Origin: Gerris lacustris
Lineage: Eukaryota > Arthropoda > Insecta > Hemiptera > Gerridae
Direction of reading: 5' to 3'
Assembly: GCA_951217055.1 (NCBI GenBank)
Contig: OX578282.1
Coordinates: 40,698,629 to 40,762,628 of the forward strand
Length of the DNA stretch: 64,000 nucleotides
Shown: piece after piece, positions 49,731 through 62,758 of the stretch
Position numbering within the stretch: position 1 is the stretch's first letter
Layout: each line of letters begins with the position of its first letter
Made by a program: the position numbers and the translations under genes
Notes under the pieces: generated by a model
Databases searched by the model: none
What the model was told of the DNA's origin: nothing
The model's input: the letters and a program-made list of their open reading frames with translations, nothing else

Positions 49731-50400
49731 ACTTGGAAGGTTCTTTATTAACCTCCCAAACACAGTCACAGCTAGCTGATCGACATGCGTATCCGTCAGA
49801 CAAGATCCATTCCATCCAGTCAGACAGAAATCCATTTCAAACATTAGGGAACATTTTTGTTTCCGTGTCAGGCAGTGTGTCCACGAATCCTTGCCACCCT
49901 CATAACTTCAACAATTTGCATCTGATTTAGATGACATTTTCAGGGATTACGCGGGTTAGGCCCTATAAATTTCATCGCTTACGGATCAATGGTAGCCTTT
50001 GCTCAGGTGCAAACGTAAAATCCACCTAAGGTCAATTTCTCGCGACCTAATGGTCCGATTTCGCTCAAATGTTGAGGATATGATAATGCCATATGAATGT
50101 GTCGTAGCTCGTAGCTACTGGGTATGCACAAACATGAGATCCTTGCTTCAAGCATAACATCCACAATCTCCATTTGATTTCGATGAAATTTTCAGGGATT
50201 GTACAGGTGCCCTATATGGTTCCGTATGAATGCCATTGTAATTGGATTTTTAGTAGCACAAACGTAAAAATCCGCTAAACATCTATTTCTCAACGTCTAA
50301 CAAACCTATTTTGCTCAGAATTGTTGACCCACAAATAATGACACCCATAAATTTTCTTTTGAGGAAGCTAAGAGCCACACTAATTAGCAGTATATTTTCC
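49731..50400 (+). repeat. R2-type repeat
   Basis: TCAGACAGAAATCCATTTCA and TTAGGGAACATTTTTGTTTC match 60120-60150 and 44035-44065. The unit ends at GAGCCACACTAATTAGCAGT. Internal blocks such as ATTTTCAGGGATT occur twice (about 49936 and 50190). Confidence 0.6.
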
Positions 50401-51875
50401 TTTAATTTTAAGGCAAATCGTTTTGTTTTAAAATTAATCATAAAATATGGTCACGACCAACAATAATTTAGAGTTTTATGTAGCTTTTATTTACGGATTA
50501 GCTATATTTTTTAGACAATTTAATTTTTTTCAAGGAGTTAATTTCTTGAGGTAGTTTTTGTTCCCTCGACAGCTCTAAATTTCAAAAGAAAAGTGTAGAC
50601 TTTTATTGCCGGTGGTCGTAAAGTAACATCACTGCGCTTCGGCAGTTTTATCTCTTTACTCCTTGTATCTATCCTTCATACATAGCTTTCTTAACTTTAG
50701 TTTTTCCCTCCAACTATTTATAAAATTCCTTTGAAGAATTTGATTACCCAACTTTAACTATTTAGTCAAATATATGTGACATAAAACAGTGTTGCTTGTA
50801 ATTAATTTGTAATTAATCAAGCTTGTTATTTGAGCCTTCATGATAAAAAACCTAATCAAAATTAAAATTAAACGAATTTACATTTAGTATTAAATTTTTT
50901 TCGTCTCCTTAAAGGCTGTGACTCTAGATATATTTCTAGATTTTATTTATATCTTATAAGCTTTTATTCAGCCGTAGTTTTTCCTCAATTTAATGTGAGT
51001 ACTGTTGCCGTAGTTTTTTTTCTATTACAATAAGTGCTTTTAATAAAGCACGAATTAAAGTTATGTGTATGCTGAGAATCAACGTAACTTTTATTGGATT
51101 TGTTTTCTGTTTTTACCTAACCCAGAGCAACTTATATATCATTAGGTATTTACAGGAGGAAGAAATTATTCATTTTAGACGCCAAAAATATTCTGTAGGG
51201 TTGCAAAAAGGTTTTTCTAGCAGGAGATACTTTTGGGAAACATGTATTTATCTCGAAAACAGTTACAACAAAGGCGGCCCCCTCTCCCTCTATGATCTCA
51301 TCTCACTTTAGCTATGACGTTATGTCCATTTCCCCGACAACGGGATCATTAATCTTTTAACTGACGTAACTACTTGGTAATCAATAAATTATCATATTTA
51401 TTAGCTTCGTGACTATATAGGTGTGACGCCCTATTGGGCTATGGACGAGAACCCCCAACCAATACCATTAAAATACCTTTATTATATAGGTTATTAGGAA
51501 AGGCTTCCCACATTAGTCATGGAACTTTTTAATGCCGTCATATAGAAAAAGGAAATTCAAAAAGAACTTTTAGTTTATCGCCATTTTGGACGACATTTAA
51601 AAATGATTTATTTTTCTTTAAAATATAAAATCCACTATAACAATAACTATATTTCAAAGAGTGCTTCAAACTTAAACCTTTTTTTTCTCTCATACTCTGA
51701 TATACAAATATAGCATATTCAGGCGCCTCTTATATCACAAATTGTATATTTATAGCCTATTGATTCCCGCTAATGTAAGCTCAATACTTTAAGAACGCTA
51801 TATTAAATAACATAACATTGTCGTTATTTTAACGAACATACCTGTATCTTTGTGCCCGAACCAACTATAGGGGAA

Positions 51876-52030
51876 AAAAGTTAGTGGTTGCCGTACTCGT
51901 CTGAAAGCAAAGTCTAAACATCGTTATAACTGGCGATGGTTCAATTCCCAAAAAGGTGAGACATGTTTCACATTGAATCTTTTACCATTGAAGATCACAT
52001 CTAGTAGACGTTTAAAATAGCCGACATTTA
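51876..52030 (+). mobile_element. tRNA-like SINE (family S2)
   Basis: TTAGTGGTTGCCGTACTCGT resembles the tRNA A-box half and GATGGTTCAATTCCCAA the B-box half, followed by GGTGAGACATGTTTCACAT. Compare 39472-39620. Confidence 0.55.
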
Positions 52031-52840
52031 AATTCCCAGTCTTGTAGTTACCTAATGTTGTATAGAGAATGAAATCTATTTCTTAACACTTAATAAAGTA
52101 CGTCGTAAATCAATAGATACAGTGTAAGAGATTTATCATATATATTGTGATACTTTAATACATAAAAATTTCATTCCAATTGATGGAGAGATTTCACAAT
52201 TGTAAGTATGTAGGGAATGTTACATCTCTGTAAACCAGGGCAAACTTTAGCACTCAGACACAGGTTGGGAAAGCTCAGGTGCGTGACTCTAATAGAACAT
52301 TAAGCACGCCCCCTCACTTTTTCCTCCAAATAAACCTTCTTTATCTCTGTAAAAGGTTGCTCACATATCTATCTTTTAAAAGTAACCAGTATCTGCCGAG
52401 AATCTCAAAAGTTTGATAATTTAAATCTAAGAGAAGTTAATATATTTAACTTACTCTCCGAACGTTATGGATTTTGTGAAGGACTATTTGCAAATTTAAT
52501 TGTCTCTACCGAACTTTAGTAAAAATTATTTATAGAGAATCCCTGCTGGATACTACGTACTTCGCAACGGAGTGTTATTTTTAATTTATTTTACTTAGTG
52601 AGACTATCTAGATTTTATCCATCCCCTATATTGCTATAATTATTTTAGTAAAGGTTTAGGCATGGTAAGGTATGATTTATAAAAAATTGTCTTCTTGATG
52701 ATTTATATTTAACTCAAAAAATAATATATGGGAGGGGGAGGGGTTAAATAATATATGTGACATTAGTTTAAAAAATGAATCTCAATATTTATGTCAGTGA
52801 TTGAAAAATTCTTCCTACAGAAATTTACAAGAAATTTTCG

Positions 52841-53512
52841 TTTGTAGATAATAAATGTATTTTATCATCTAATACACCACCTACAATAGCATCTGAACAA
52901 GTTCAGGAACACTTCTTATTTCTGGAAACTTGGCTCAAGAAGTGGATAATCAAAATGAATGAAAACTAAAGTGTCCATGTAACGTTTAGTTTGGGACATG
53001 GCAAATGTGAACCAGTAACCCTAAACCAAATTCCTATCCCTAACTCTAGTTCCGTCCGCTACCTTGGTTTACACCTGGACCGACGTTTGTCCTGGGCACA
53101 CCACACAAAACTTAAACGACAAGACTGCAACAGACGCTACAGAATTTTACACAGACTTCTACACCATACATCTAAACTCAGCACCTATGCCATATTCCGA
53201 TGCAAATCGTTCCATGACTCCATATCCCAACACCCCAATCCTTTAATTCACAACCAGTCATTACCATTAATTCCTGGAAATACTCCTCGACGTCTAAAGA
53301 GGCAGTGCCCACGTGATTTATCGAACAATGCTTAACTCCTAAACATATGTATCAATTGTATTAATTCAAGCTAGTATCTGTGAGTACTGTTAATGGACAG
53401 GGACAGTTCCTCACTTCAAGTCAATCAAGCCATTGTAAAAACTCACATCAACATTGCTTATAACATGTAAAATTATGTAGTTGCAATTTTCTAATAAATA
53501 AATAAAAAACTT
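52841..53512 (+). pseudogene. Jockey-type LINE RT tail, internally deleted
   Basis: Begins with FVDNKCILSSN, the position of the catalytic [FY]xDD box, with the second Asp changed to Asn. It continues EQVQEHFLFLETWLKKW, a stop, then SSSVRYLGLHLDRRLSWAHH and LKRQDCNRRYRILHRLLHHT. An internal deletion joins KLSTYAIF to KSFHDSISQHPNPL, and the protein ends in PGNTPRRLKRQCPRDL. A stop codon, the lost catalytic residue and the deletion show it is dead. The 3' UTR ends in a TAATAAATAAATAAAAAAC tail at about 53512. Same family as 37745-38480. Confidence 0.85.
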
Positions 53513-55904
53513 AAAATATTGTCTGCAGCTTTTCCTACAACTTAGGTTAAATAAATTTTTATAAAAAATATTTTGAAATCTATTAAGAAACCCCGTTCTC
53601 CTCCCCATATTGAGCTATCAAAATGTTTAATAGCCCATATCACCCGCAGAATTGAGCTTAACATTGTACCCAAAAACCAACAAAATCTGTTCAGCCGTTT
53701 GGACGTGATTGACGCACAGACATAAAATTTTCTAAACTTAAATTCGTTATCAGGACTACTCATTTAGTGGAAATACAAAATTTGAGCCCAATCGGATAAA
53801 TGTACAAACATCACTCCAATCTTATATATTTTTAAGATTAAGATAAATAAGATCATACGAATTGAAATATTCCTAACTTCGCTTCTAATACTCCCATTCA
53901 AGTAATTCAATATTACACATTTTACCTAAAAATCTCTTAAAAAACCACACCAAGTTTTACTATCATTTATATACATCGAGTTGTGTCCCAACGACGGTGA
54001 CGAAGACGCATCTCGAAATGAATTGTTATTACTAAGATAAGGCAACCACATTTATTCCAATTAAAATGTATTTCAAATAGAGTCGGTCTTCAAATAGATA
54101 AAATTACTTATCTGAATAGATATCTAAATTAATTTACTTCATTTTACTTTTTCTTGCTACATATAAAATTAAGCTCGTTGTTACGGGCCTTAGGGCTCGT
54201 TTTAAATAAAAGGACTCGATGTGACCCGTACCGAAACTAACCGACACCAGATTCAGCATAAAGATAGAAATAAAAATGTCGAAACAGTTTCCTCAATAAA
54301 GAGTACAGCTTTGTGTTGAGCTAATTGATTTTAGATTAGTTTTTTTTGGTTTCTGGTATCAAATAATTATTATTCAAATAGGATTAAAATGTCTAATTTG
54401 CTATTTTTAAATTAGAAGGGATATTTTTTAAATCCGAATGTCGAGCTTGAAAATTTTATCAAAATAGTAGTCAACCCTACACAAAAATACAATTCTTCAA
54501 AGTTATATGTAATGTTAAAGAGAGCGTTGAGTAGATAACAAATAAATATTTTATTTTTTTATTTCAAGATTTATCAAGCCGGAGATATGCACGATCAAAG
54601 ACAGCCGATTTTAAAAATTTCGAACTTTGATTGTCCAAAACTCGAATACTATACGTATAAGCCATATAAAAAATTTGTAATTTTCAATATAAAAAAAATG
54701 TCATCCTGCTGTAATTTAAATGTATACAAAGTTTCAAAGATATCACAAGAAAAATGTTTTTCTCCAAAATTTGTCCAAGGCAAAAAAGTTAAAAAAATAA
54801 TGCAAATGAGGTATCGCTATAAAGGACTCGATAAGAATAATAACATACATTAATAACTTTTCCATTTTATACATATAACCTAAGCAGCCACTTGTAAAAC
54901 CAACTAAATAAACCGTATTACTATTTTACCCTCCTCTTATATAAAAAAAAAAATACAAAAGTGTACATAGCAATTACTCATATTCGTAGTGTTGATTGGA
55001 AGTAATATTAAATAGAGAACAGTGGATCATTAAAAGGAAAAAAAGTGTAGACGCACGACGCACAGATAGAATTACTGGTAGTAAGACATTTAAAGGAAAA
55101 ATGTGTATTTTAATATAAAAGAAGGAATAAATAAAGGCCTGAAGATGCCTCAAAGGAGGTGAAATATAGCCAAACATGGAGTATTAATGCCCTATAGACC
55201 TGAGTAAGACTGGAGAATAAAATAACAATTATTACTTAAAGAGCTTTTTAGCTGTAATCATTAAAAAATTTAAAATATCGCGTAAATCATTACGACTAAA
55301 TAATATCCAGATTTAAAATTCGGTTATACACTTATCTCCAAAAACATATATACATTATAGTAATACCTACAGAATAAAAATCGATCCGAGACAACTCAGA
55401 CAAATTATCTCACATTGTTAAAACTATATTTAAATTCCAAAATATCTCATTTGATTTTATTTTAAAATAGTCCGCCAAAAAATGTGGGTTATAGCTTCCT
55501 GGGGTCCTATTTTGGATACTTTAAATGATTTCATGCTTTTACAATCTCTTTTTGTCAAAATTCTTTTGATTTTTACATGAATTAAAGTATCAATTTAGCC
55601 AAATTTAAAAAGCGCAGACGGTTGAAATTAATCTGGGGCTCTCTGCGGGTGACTTTTGACAAAATATCCAAATTTCATAAAAATAAGATGAGTACTTTTA
55701 AAGATGTAGGTGTAAATATGCATGTTTGTACACATGAGGAAGAAAAACAAATGGGCGCAAAAGGTTGAAACTTTTATGGGACCAATAATGGGCTAATTAA
55801 GGCCTACCATCGTTTCATAAAAATCGGACGGGAAGTTTTTAAGATATATTGGTTCGCAAAAATTTTTAGAAAACAACAAAACGACAAACACAAAACGTTT
55901 AGAA
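53513..55904. other. No gene seen; hairpin-motif fragment
   Basis: AT-rich DNA. At 55139-55164 CTGAAGATGCCTCAAAGGAG then GTGAAATATAG is a further copy of the hairpin motif of 7217-7410. The stretch 55440-55900 reads like another R-type repeat (TTTCATAAAAATCGGACGGG) and runs into the R1 copy at 55905. Confidence 0.4.
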
Positions 55905-56380
55905 AGCGTTCAAGAGGTGGTTCTTTACCTTTTGTTTTCCATTTTTAACAAAATCAGATTTATTTTTATCTATGTCTCGGAAACTAGGTTTTTCCCGGGA
56001 ATACGGCGTATATCGTTCGTTTTTAATCAAAATCGTCGGGTTACCTGTTACCGGGGGGGGGGGGGGGGGGGGGTTAAACTATTACCACTAAATAATTTTT
56101 TCAAGTTTTTCAGTTTTTGGGGGGTAGCGCCCACAAATTTGGAGCTAAAATTAATTTATAGATTTTGCCGCGGGACATGATTATCTTGAAGATGTATGCC
56201 AAATTTCGTCAACATCGGCCCAGTAGTTTAGACTCCTCTTGCCTGCACGGACGACAAACGACAGACATTTTTTAAAAATCCCTTTTTTGGACACAGGGGA
56301 CCTCAAAACGTGTAAATCCACCAAAATCGAACTTTCGCGCCATCACAATACTTTATCTTTTTATGAGAAAGTAAAAATGC
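55905..56380 (-). repeat. R1 family repeat, minus strand
   Basis: Carries the reversed family blocks AAATTTCGTCAACATCGGCC, CAGTAGTTTAGACTCC, GACACAGGGGACCTCAAAAC and CCATCACAATACTTTATC. It contains a G20-type run at 56054-56074, where the reverse-complemented R1 consensus has no such tract. Confidence 0.8.
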
Positions 56381-56491
56381 ACATGAAGAGGTAAAAACAA
56401 TAATCACATGAGTAGGTATATAGGATATAGTATTAACTATTAGATACAGATCTATTGAATAGCTAATTGGGTTAATAAAGATTAAATCAAG

Positions 56492-59356
56492 TTGTATAAG
56501 AATTAGTAAAACTGTAGCGCTGAAGATGCGTGGTTTCTTTACAAGTTATATTGTGTTTAGTTTGTCACCAGTTTAAAGGCAAATGAGTTGAGAGTGAATT
56601 CTGTTGTGTTTGTTCTTTAAAACAGCCATTACACTTTGTCTAACAAATCGTTAAATTTCATTAAACTCTTAAATCTCTTTTTAATGACTTTGCCTTATAA
56701 GAGAGACGAGAGAATAGAACTCGTACAAGTCAAGTGTTGGACGACAGAGTTATATTAAAGCTTAAAAACCCCAACTAGATTTCTATTTAGAAAAGTTTAA
56801 TTTAGTGTATAAGTAAAAGTTTGAGAAGGTGAGAAAGATGTAAACTAGACGGCCCTGGGTGAGACTGAGATTTGCATAGAAATGAACTCTCGCTTCATGG
56901 ACCAGGCGAATTTTAGTTTATAGGGCAATTCTACCAGAGTATGAAAATCAGGTGAGAGTTGTAAGGGGTTAGCGCTGTTAAGAACTTAGATCATGTTTAA
57001 AATTTATAAGCGTGTGCCCTAACGACATGTTGCTCATATCAATGTTCATATAATAGAATCTTATTGCAAGTAATCCTACCAAATAATCATACATGGATTT
57101 TCCCACAAGCCTGCGACATGTTGGTTACATTAATCAAGGGAAAAAAACCTAGTTCAAGGAAACTTTTTTACTTTCATTTTCCATTTCAAAACACCCACTC
57201 CATTTCCCGAAAAACTCGTAAAATATCGCTTTATTCGAAAAAAAAAAAAAAATCTTCTTTTATCGTTCAATAAATAAAATACCAATTTTTAGATCTTTAA
57301 AACATTCTCGTTGTTTTGATCAAAAGCTTTATACTGATTTTACTGATGATCGAAGGAGTAAGTAAGTAATGGTAGGAATAAAACTTAATTTTTATTGCCA
57401 ATAATCACAATATTTAGTTAATAATAAACATAGTTCCATCACTTCACTTGGTCATCTTAATTGAAATAAGCGCATGTCTAGATACTTTGAATAACACTAC
57501 CAGGACAGGTCACCACAGAGTTTATTAATATATTTGTAAAATTAGAAATTTAGATCTTTCTGGCGTTGATATAAATATTAATATGAACTTCTTTTGCTTC
57601 CAAGCTTTCCAAAGGTAACAGAAGCATTGTGATTTTTTGAAAAACGAAATTGCTTAAACAATTTTTCTTTAAACACAAATATTTATAAATTTTCAAACCT
57701 TATATAACTTCTGCAATGTATTTAACATCATGCAAATAAAAAACATAATCAAAATTCAAAAAGTAATTAAAAAAGATGCTCTAAGCTGCTTTAGTCAAGC
57801 CCTGAAAACATCTAACTTCTTACCATCCTGCTTCAACTGATTATAAATTCAATAGAGGATAATATATAATATATAGTTTGTTTTAATCAATACTAACTCC
57901 GAACATTCGCACTGGAATTCAATGAGCTTAAACAAGATTACTAATATGTTATAATATGTTCAACATTATACAGAATATAATATGTTACTAAAAATAATAC
58001 ATTTTTCACCCACGCAACTTCAACACATTAAAAAAATTTAAGTGTAAAACCTATTTTCGATCTCAATGTTTTATCTATGTAATGATTTAACTAATATTTA
58101 TTATCGATTTGGCTTCATAAATAAATAGAGATAGAAATCAATAATAGAGATATATTAGAGTTTGATTCAATAAGATTACATAAAACTATGATTGACAAGA
58201 AAAATAATGTATACCTTAAAATAAACAGAGTTTTTTTTTCTCTCTCAGTAAAAAAAGTATATAAAAGTAGAAAAAATGGCTTAAATTTGTTAAAAGATCA
58301 TTTAAATTAAAGAATGCATTAAATAAGCTTAGCGATCTTTAAATTAAGCAAAGACCTGAATAGATGTTAAATCTAGATCTTCCTGAGGTATTTAGACTCT
58401 GTTCAAAAGACAAGTTCAAGTTAGAGTTTGAAAACAAATTTGAAATACACTTAAAAGATAAAACAGCGAGGGTAAAAACTCAAAAGTCCTAAAACTGCAT
58501 TTCGCTTCACAGAAAAATAATACGATTATCGGATTTTTAAACATTGGAACCACATATGGAAACAATATTTTACGAGTTTACCCAAAAGGGGTGGGTATTT
58601 TGAAATGAAAATGAAAAAGCTTCCTAAATCCAGGTTTTCTTACTTGATTAATGTAACCAACATGTCGCAGGCTTGTGGGGGGGGGGGGGGGAGCATGTTT
58701 GGTAAAGCCCAATTGCCTTGAAAATCCATACATGATTATTTAGTGGGCTTGCCATGCATTACGATTCTATTATAGAGAATGAAACATTGATATGAGCAAC
58801 ATGTCGTTAAAGCACACGGTTATAAACTCTAAACATGCTCCAAGTTCTTAACATCCCACCCCTAAGAGCACTCACCTGATTTTCATACTCTGTTAGAATT
58901 GCCCTATAAACAAAACTTCGCCTGGTTCCATAAAGTGAGGGTTCATTTCTATGCAAATCTCAGTCTCTCCCCCGCCGGTCTAGTTTACATGTTTCTCACC
59001 TTCTCAAAGCCCAGAAAAGGTTTAATTTTACACAAAATTAAACTTTTATAAATAGACACCTCGTTGAGATTTAAAAAGCTTTAATATAACTCCGGCCGTC
59101 CAAACACTTGACTTGCACGAGTTATATTCTCTCTCCTCACTCAGATAAGGCAAAGTCATTAAAAAGAGATTTAAGAGTTAATGAAGTTTAACGATTTGTT
59201 GGACAAAGTATAATGACTGTTAGAGAGAACAAACACAATAGAATACACCTCAACTCATTTGCCTTTAAACTGTTGACAAACTAAACACAATATAACTTGG
59301 ACTTGTAAAGCACACACACATCTATAGCACTACAGTTTTACTAATTCTTATACAAA
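56492..59356. repeat. Large inverted repeat, about 750-bp arms, 1.3-kb spacer
   Basis: The left arm (56492-57226) and right arm (58563-59356) are reverse complements with scattered mismatches and indels. Outer pair: GTATAAGAATTAGTAAAACT / AGTTTTACTAATTCTTATAC. Middle pair: GAGTATGAAAATCAGGTGAG / CTCACCTGATTTTCATACTC. Inner pair: ATGTTGGTTACATTAATCAA / TTGATTAATGTAACCAACAT. The spacer 57227-58562 is AT-rich without a coding match. It may be a foldback transposon with very long termini or a segmental inverted duplication. A G15 run occurs in the right arm only. Confidence 0.85.
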
Positions 59357-62267
59357 CCAAATAGAAATAAATAACCTTGTTTTCCGTTGAAATCTGCGTC
59401 ATTCAAAGCAACAAGATAATACTGATAATATAATGACAACAATAGCGTAGAAATGTGGAAGATTAGTTTATATCCTTATACGATCAATCATAAGTATTTT
59501 TATAAATTATGTACGTTTATCGTACATATTTGGATGTGAGGAATTGAGTTTTTCTTGATAGAGGATATAAAGGCTGGATAGCAGACCACATAATTATTCT
59601 TGAGTAGTAATTAAAAAGGCTCACTTTTATGAATGAGTATAGAATGACTCCTCCTTAGATAATTCCAGAAGCTGGATAACTAGAAACTTAACTTTTATAG
59701 TTTTAAAAACTCTTTGTATGTATTTGAATTTCACTGATTTAATTTTATCTTCAGTTTTTTAATCAGCCAACTTCAGAATTCCCAAAAGAAGGGTCAAAAT
59801 ATCACAAAGTGAAATCTTTTTTATTCCTTAATAGACTCAACTCGAGAATTGAAAACTAACAGCGAACATTAGCCAATAAATAATAATTAATAGTAACCAA
59901 ATAAAAAAAAAAAGGAATTTGAGTAAATCAAACCTTTTAAGGTCCAATAAGGTTGACACATAACTTCCTCGCGTCTTATTCAGTAACGTTTTGCATTTAT
60001 GACCCATCATTGCCTAATTTATTACATTTTTCCTCGCTTTTTACTTCCGATTTTACCGAAGGTATGTAATCGTTCTGGAAAACGAAAAATGATTCTGGCT
60101 CCAATTTCAAAAAATTTCACGGTAGAAATCCGTTTCAGACATCAGTGAACTTTTTTGGTCCTGTGTGTGACTGTCACTCAATTTTTGCGAACAACACACC
60201 TCAAAAACTATTTGCCCGAGTTTAATAAAATTTGGATGGTAGGTCATAATTATTGTTACCCATTATTATAGTACGATAAGTTTAAACCTTCTGCACCCAT
60301 TTGTTTCTATTCCACAAGGGCACAAACCACAAACATACCTTTATTTACATTCATATCTATGAAAAGTACTCATCTGATTTATAAGAAATTAGGATGGATT
60401 GTCGAAAGTAGCACGCACACCCTAAATTAATCAAACACCTGTACACATAAAATATTCTTAACTTGATATTTTCATTCGAATAAACAAAATACAAGATTGT
60501 GGTGGATTTAAAAAAAAGGGGGGAAATTAAATAAATTAGACAATATTAGGCCGTAAAATCATAACATCAACAAAGTAAGTGACAGGTAGGTACTATTCTA
60601 AATTTTATTTCACATAAAAAAATATCGAATAATTTCAAGATAAAAAGAACTGTTTAAATACTACGTTTTAAAATTTTCTGTTGAATCGTATGTAATGTTT
60701 TAATATAATTGTTATTGTTATATAATATATAATGTTAGTGAAAAAAAAAATAGTTCCGAATGTATTTACTTCACATAAATGGCAACCATCTAGAGAACTG
60801 ATGTCTAGCTATTCGGGAAGTTAGTTAGAAATCGATTGCCAGATTTGTACCGGACAAACAAACAAGAAATCAAGCTAATAAAAACGTAGTAAAATTCGAA
60901 TGCACACTACGTTGTAGTATTGCATTTTTTGATAAAAGCAATATGCAACCTATTATAAAGGTAGAATAAATAAATGAATCCTAACCCCTACCGACAAACT
61001 TTATAAAAACAATTACATATTACATAATATCAATTATTTATGAATAATTTAAATTAAATATACTAATATTTATTTTAGGATCATTTTTAATCGATTGAAG
61101 GAGGAAGGTTTAATATTTCCTCTGTAATAGCTCCTATATTGTTTTTATCAATAAATTTAACGAGACCGTGAAATCGAACCTTGTTTTTGAGGGATGATTT
61201 TTTTCCCCATGTGAATTACAGATAGACAAGCGCAGAAAAGATAATTATAATAATAGGAAATAAATGTGCGTTTCTGCGCATGGGGAAGATAAGAGTCCTC
61301 GCATATCTCTACGGAACCTAAAAATAACATGAAAATATATAATTTAGACATCGGGATAGGCCGCCTGAATGCGGCTTTATGGATATTATAAAAAAAAATC
61401 ATTAAACAAGCGCATACATAACCAGTAATAAGAGTAATTTTGATCATTAAATAAAAACCGCAGAGTTATACAACGAATTGATTTTTTCCATTTTCCATCA
61501 CCTTTACCATATGTTCTAATGTTATTATAGCATGTATAAGAAAGTCATGGCATAACTCAAACTAACATTAATATGAGTTAGGAAAGATAACGAGTTTTCA
61601 TATGAACGTAGTAAGGGGTGATTAAAGCTAGAAGAGGAGCAAAAATAAAATGCAAATGGTGGAATCGCAAGCAAGTAAAAAAGATTTAATGGTGGAGAGT
61701 AGACAAATCACTGAAGAGACGTAAAGTCAGTAATTGCAACCAACTTTCCAGACATTCTCAATTAGCAACAGTACAAATAAACATCTACACTTTTCTAGAT
61801 TTATACTTTTTTTAAATAAAAAGTTTACATTTTCTTTCAGGAAGCGAAATAAAAAACTGTAAGTTAGTGCGCATAACAATTTAATAATAATATATTTGAT
61901 ATTTGACAAATACATAAGAATGAATGACTCATATTTAAAACTGTTCTATAATAAAAAAAAAAAAAATACAGACGGACAGCCTTATAATGCATTTCTTTTG
62001 AAAGAAAATCTCAAATTTTATTATGTGCCATGAATTCTCTTTATAAAAGTGTTTATATAGAACAAAAATTATTTCTCTACAACGAAGTAAATTCATAGAA
62101 GTAATGAAAAAGATCCAACCTAAAAACTTTCTGTGAATTAATATTAGCAGTGTTTTTGCATTCCTTTATTTTGTTAGAACCATTTTTAGGAGTTTCTTGC
62201 TCTAATAGCACTGTTCAAATGCAAAAAAAGCCTTACAATGAAAATGTCCTTTTATGAAGAATTTTGG
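59357..62267. other. No gene seen; includes R2 repeat
   Basis: AT-rich DNA. An R2-type copy covers about 60055-60560 (TTTCACGGTAGAAATCCGTT, CCCATTTGTTTCTATTCC), without the SINE present in 43900-44995. Short open frames show no domain. Confidence 0.5.
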
Positions 62268-62523
62268 TGTGCTGAGTCCGAATCTGAAAACAAGATTTCT
62301 TCTATACGTACAGTTTTCCCGGAAAATGCGCCTAAAGTTCGGAAAAATTGTGGATTTGACCAAATTTTTCGCCCAAAAAATTTCATAAAAATCTATCTTT
62401 AAACTATGAAGAACACGAATCAAAAGTAAAAAAAAAAAAAAAATTTCCGAACTTTACGCGCATTTTCCGGGAAAACTTTACGTATAGGAGAAATTTTGAC
62501 TTCAGATTCAGCAACCTCGAAAA
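62268..62523. repeat. Inverted repeat, about 78-bp arms
   Basis: CTATACGTACAGTTTTCCCG and CGGGAAAACTTTACGTATAG, with GCGCCTAAAGTTCGGAAA and TTTCCGAACTTTACGCGC, pair across a loop of roughly 95 bp. The arms extend outward through GAATCTGAA / TTCAGATTC. Probably a small foldback element. Confidence 0.75.
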
Positions 62524-62758
62524 CATATAGTTCAGATAAAATTTTCTTGAGTACCGAAAGTTTGTTAAATTTTGCAGAATAGAGTAATTTTGCGTGTTCA
62601 ACGAAATTTACCTCCATTAATTTAAGTGGAATTGGAATCATCTTTGCACAGTATTGATAAATCTCTTACTCTCAGTTTAGAATTATTTTTTACTCAACCG
62701 TACATGTTTAAAATAAAATCCCTTTCAGAAAAAAATGAATTTATTCAATGGCGTAGAT

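Noticed and set aside
54587..54853. 88-codon Lys-rich open frame
   Set aside because: Low complexity, no motif, and flanking sequence has the style of the dispersed repeats.
61157..61447. 96-codon minus-strand frame with Cys-rich hydrophobic start
   Set aside because: No recognisable domain, no splice or promoter context, composition as surrounding DNA.
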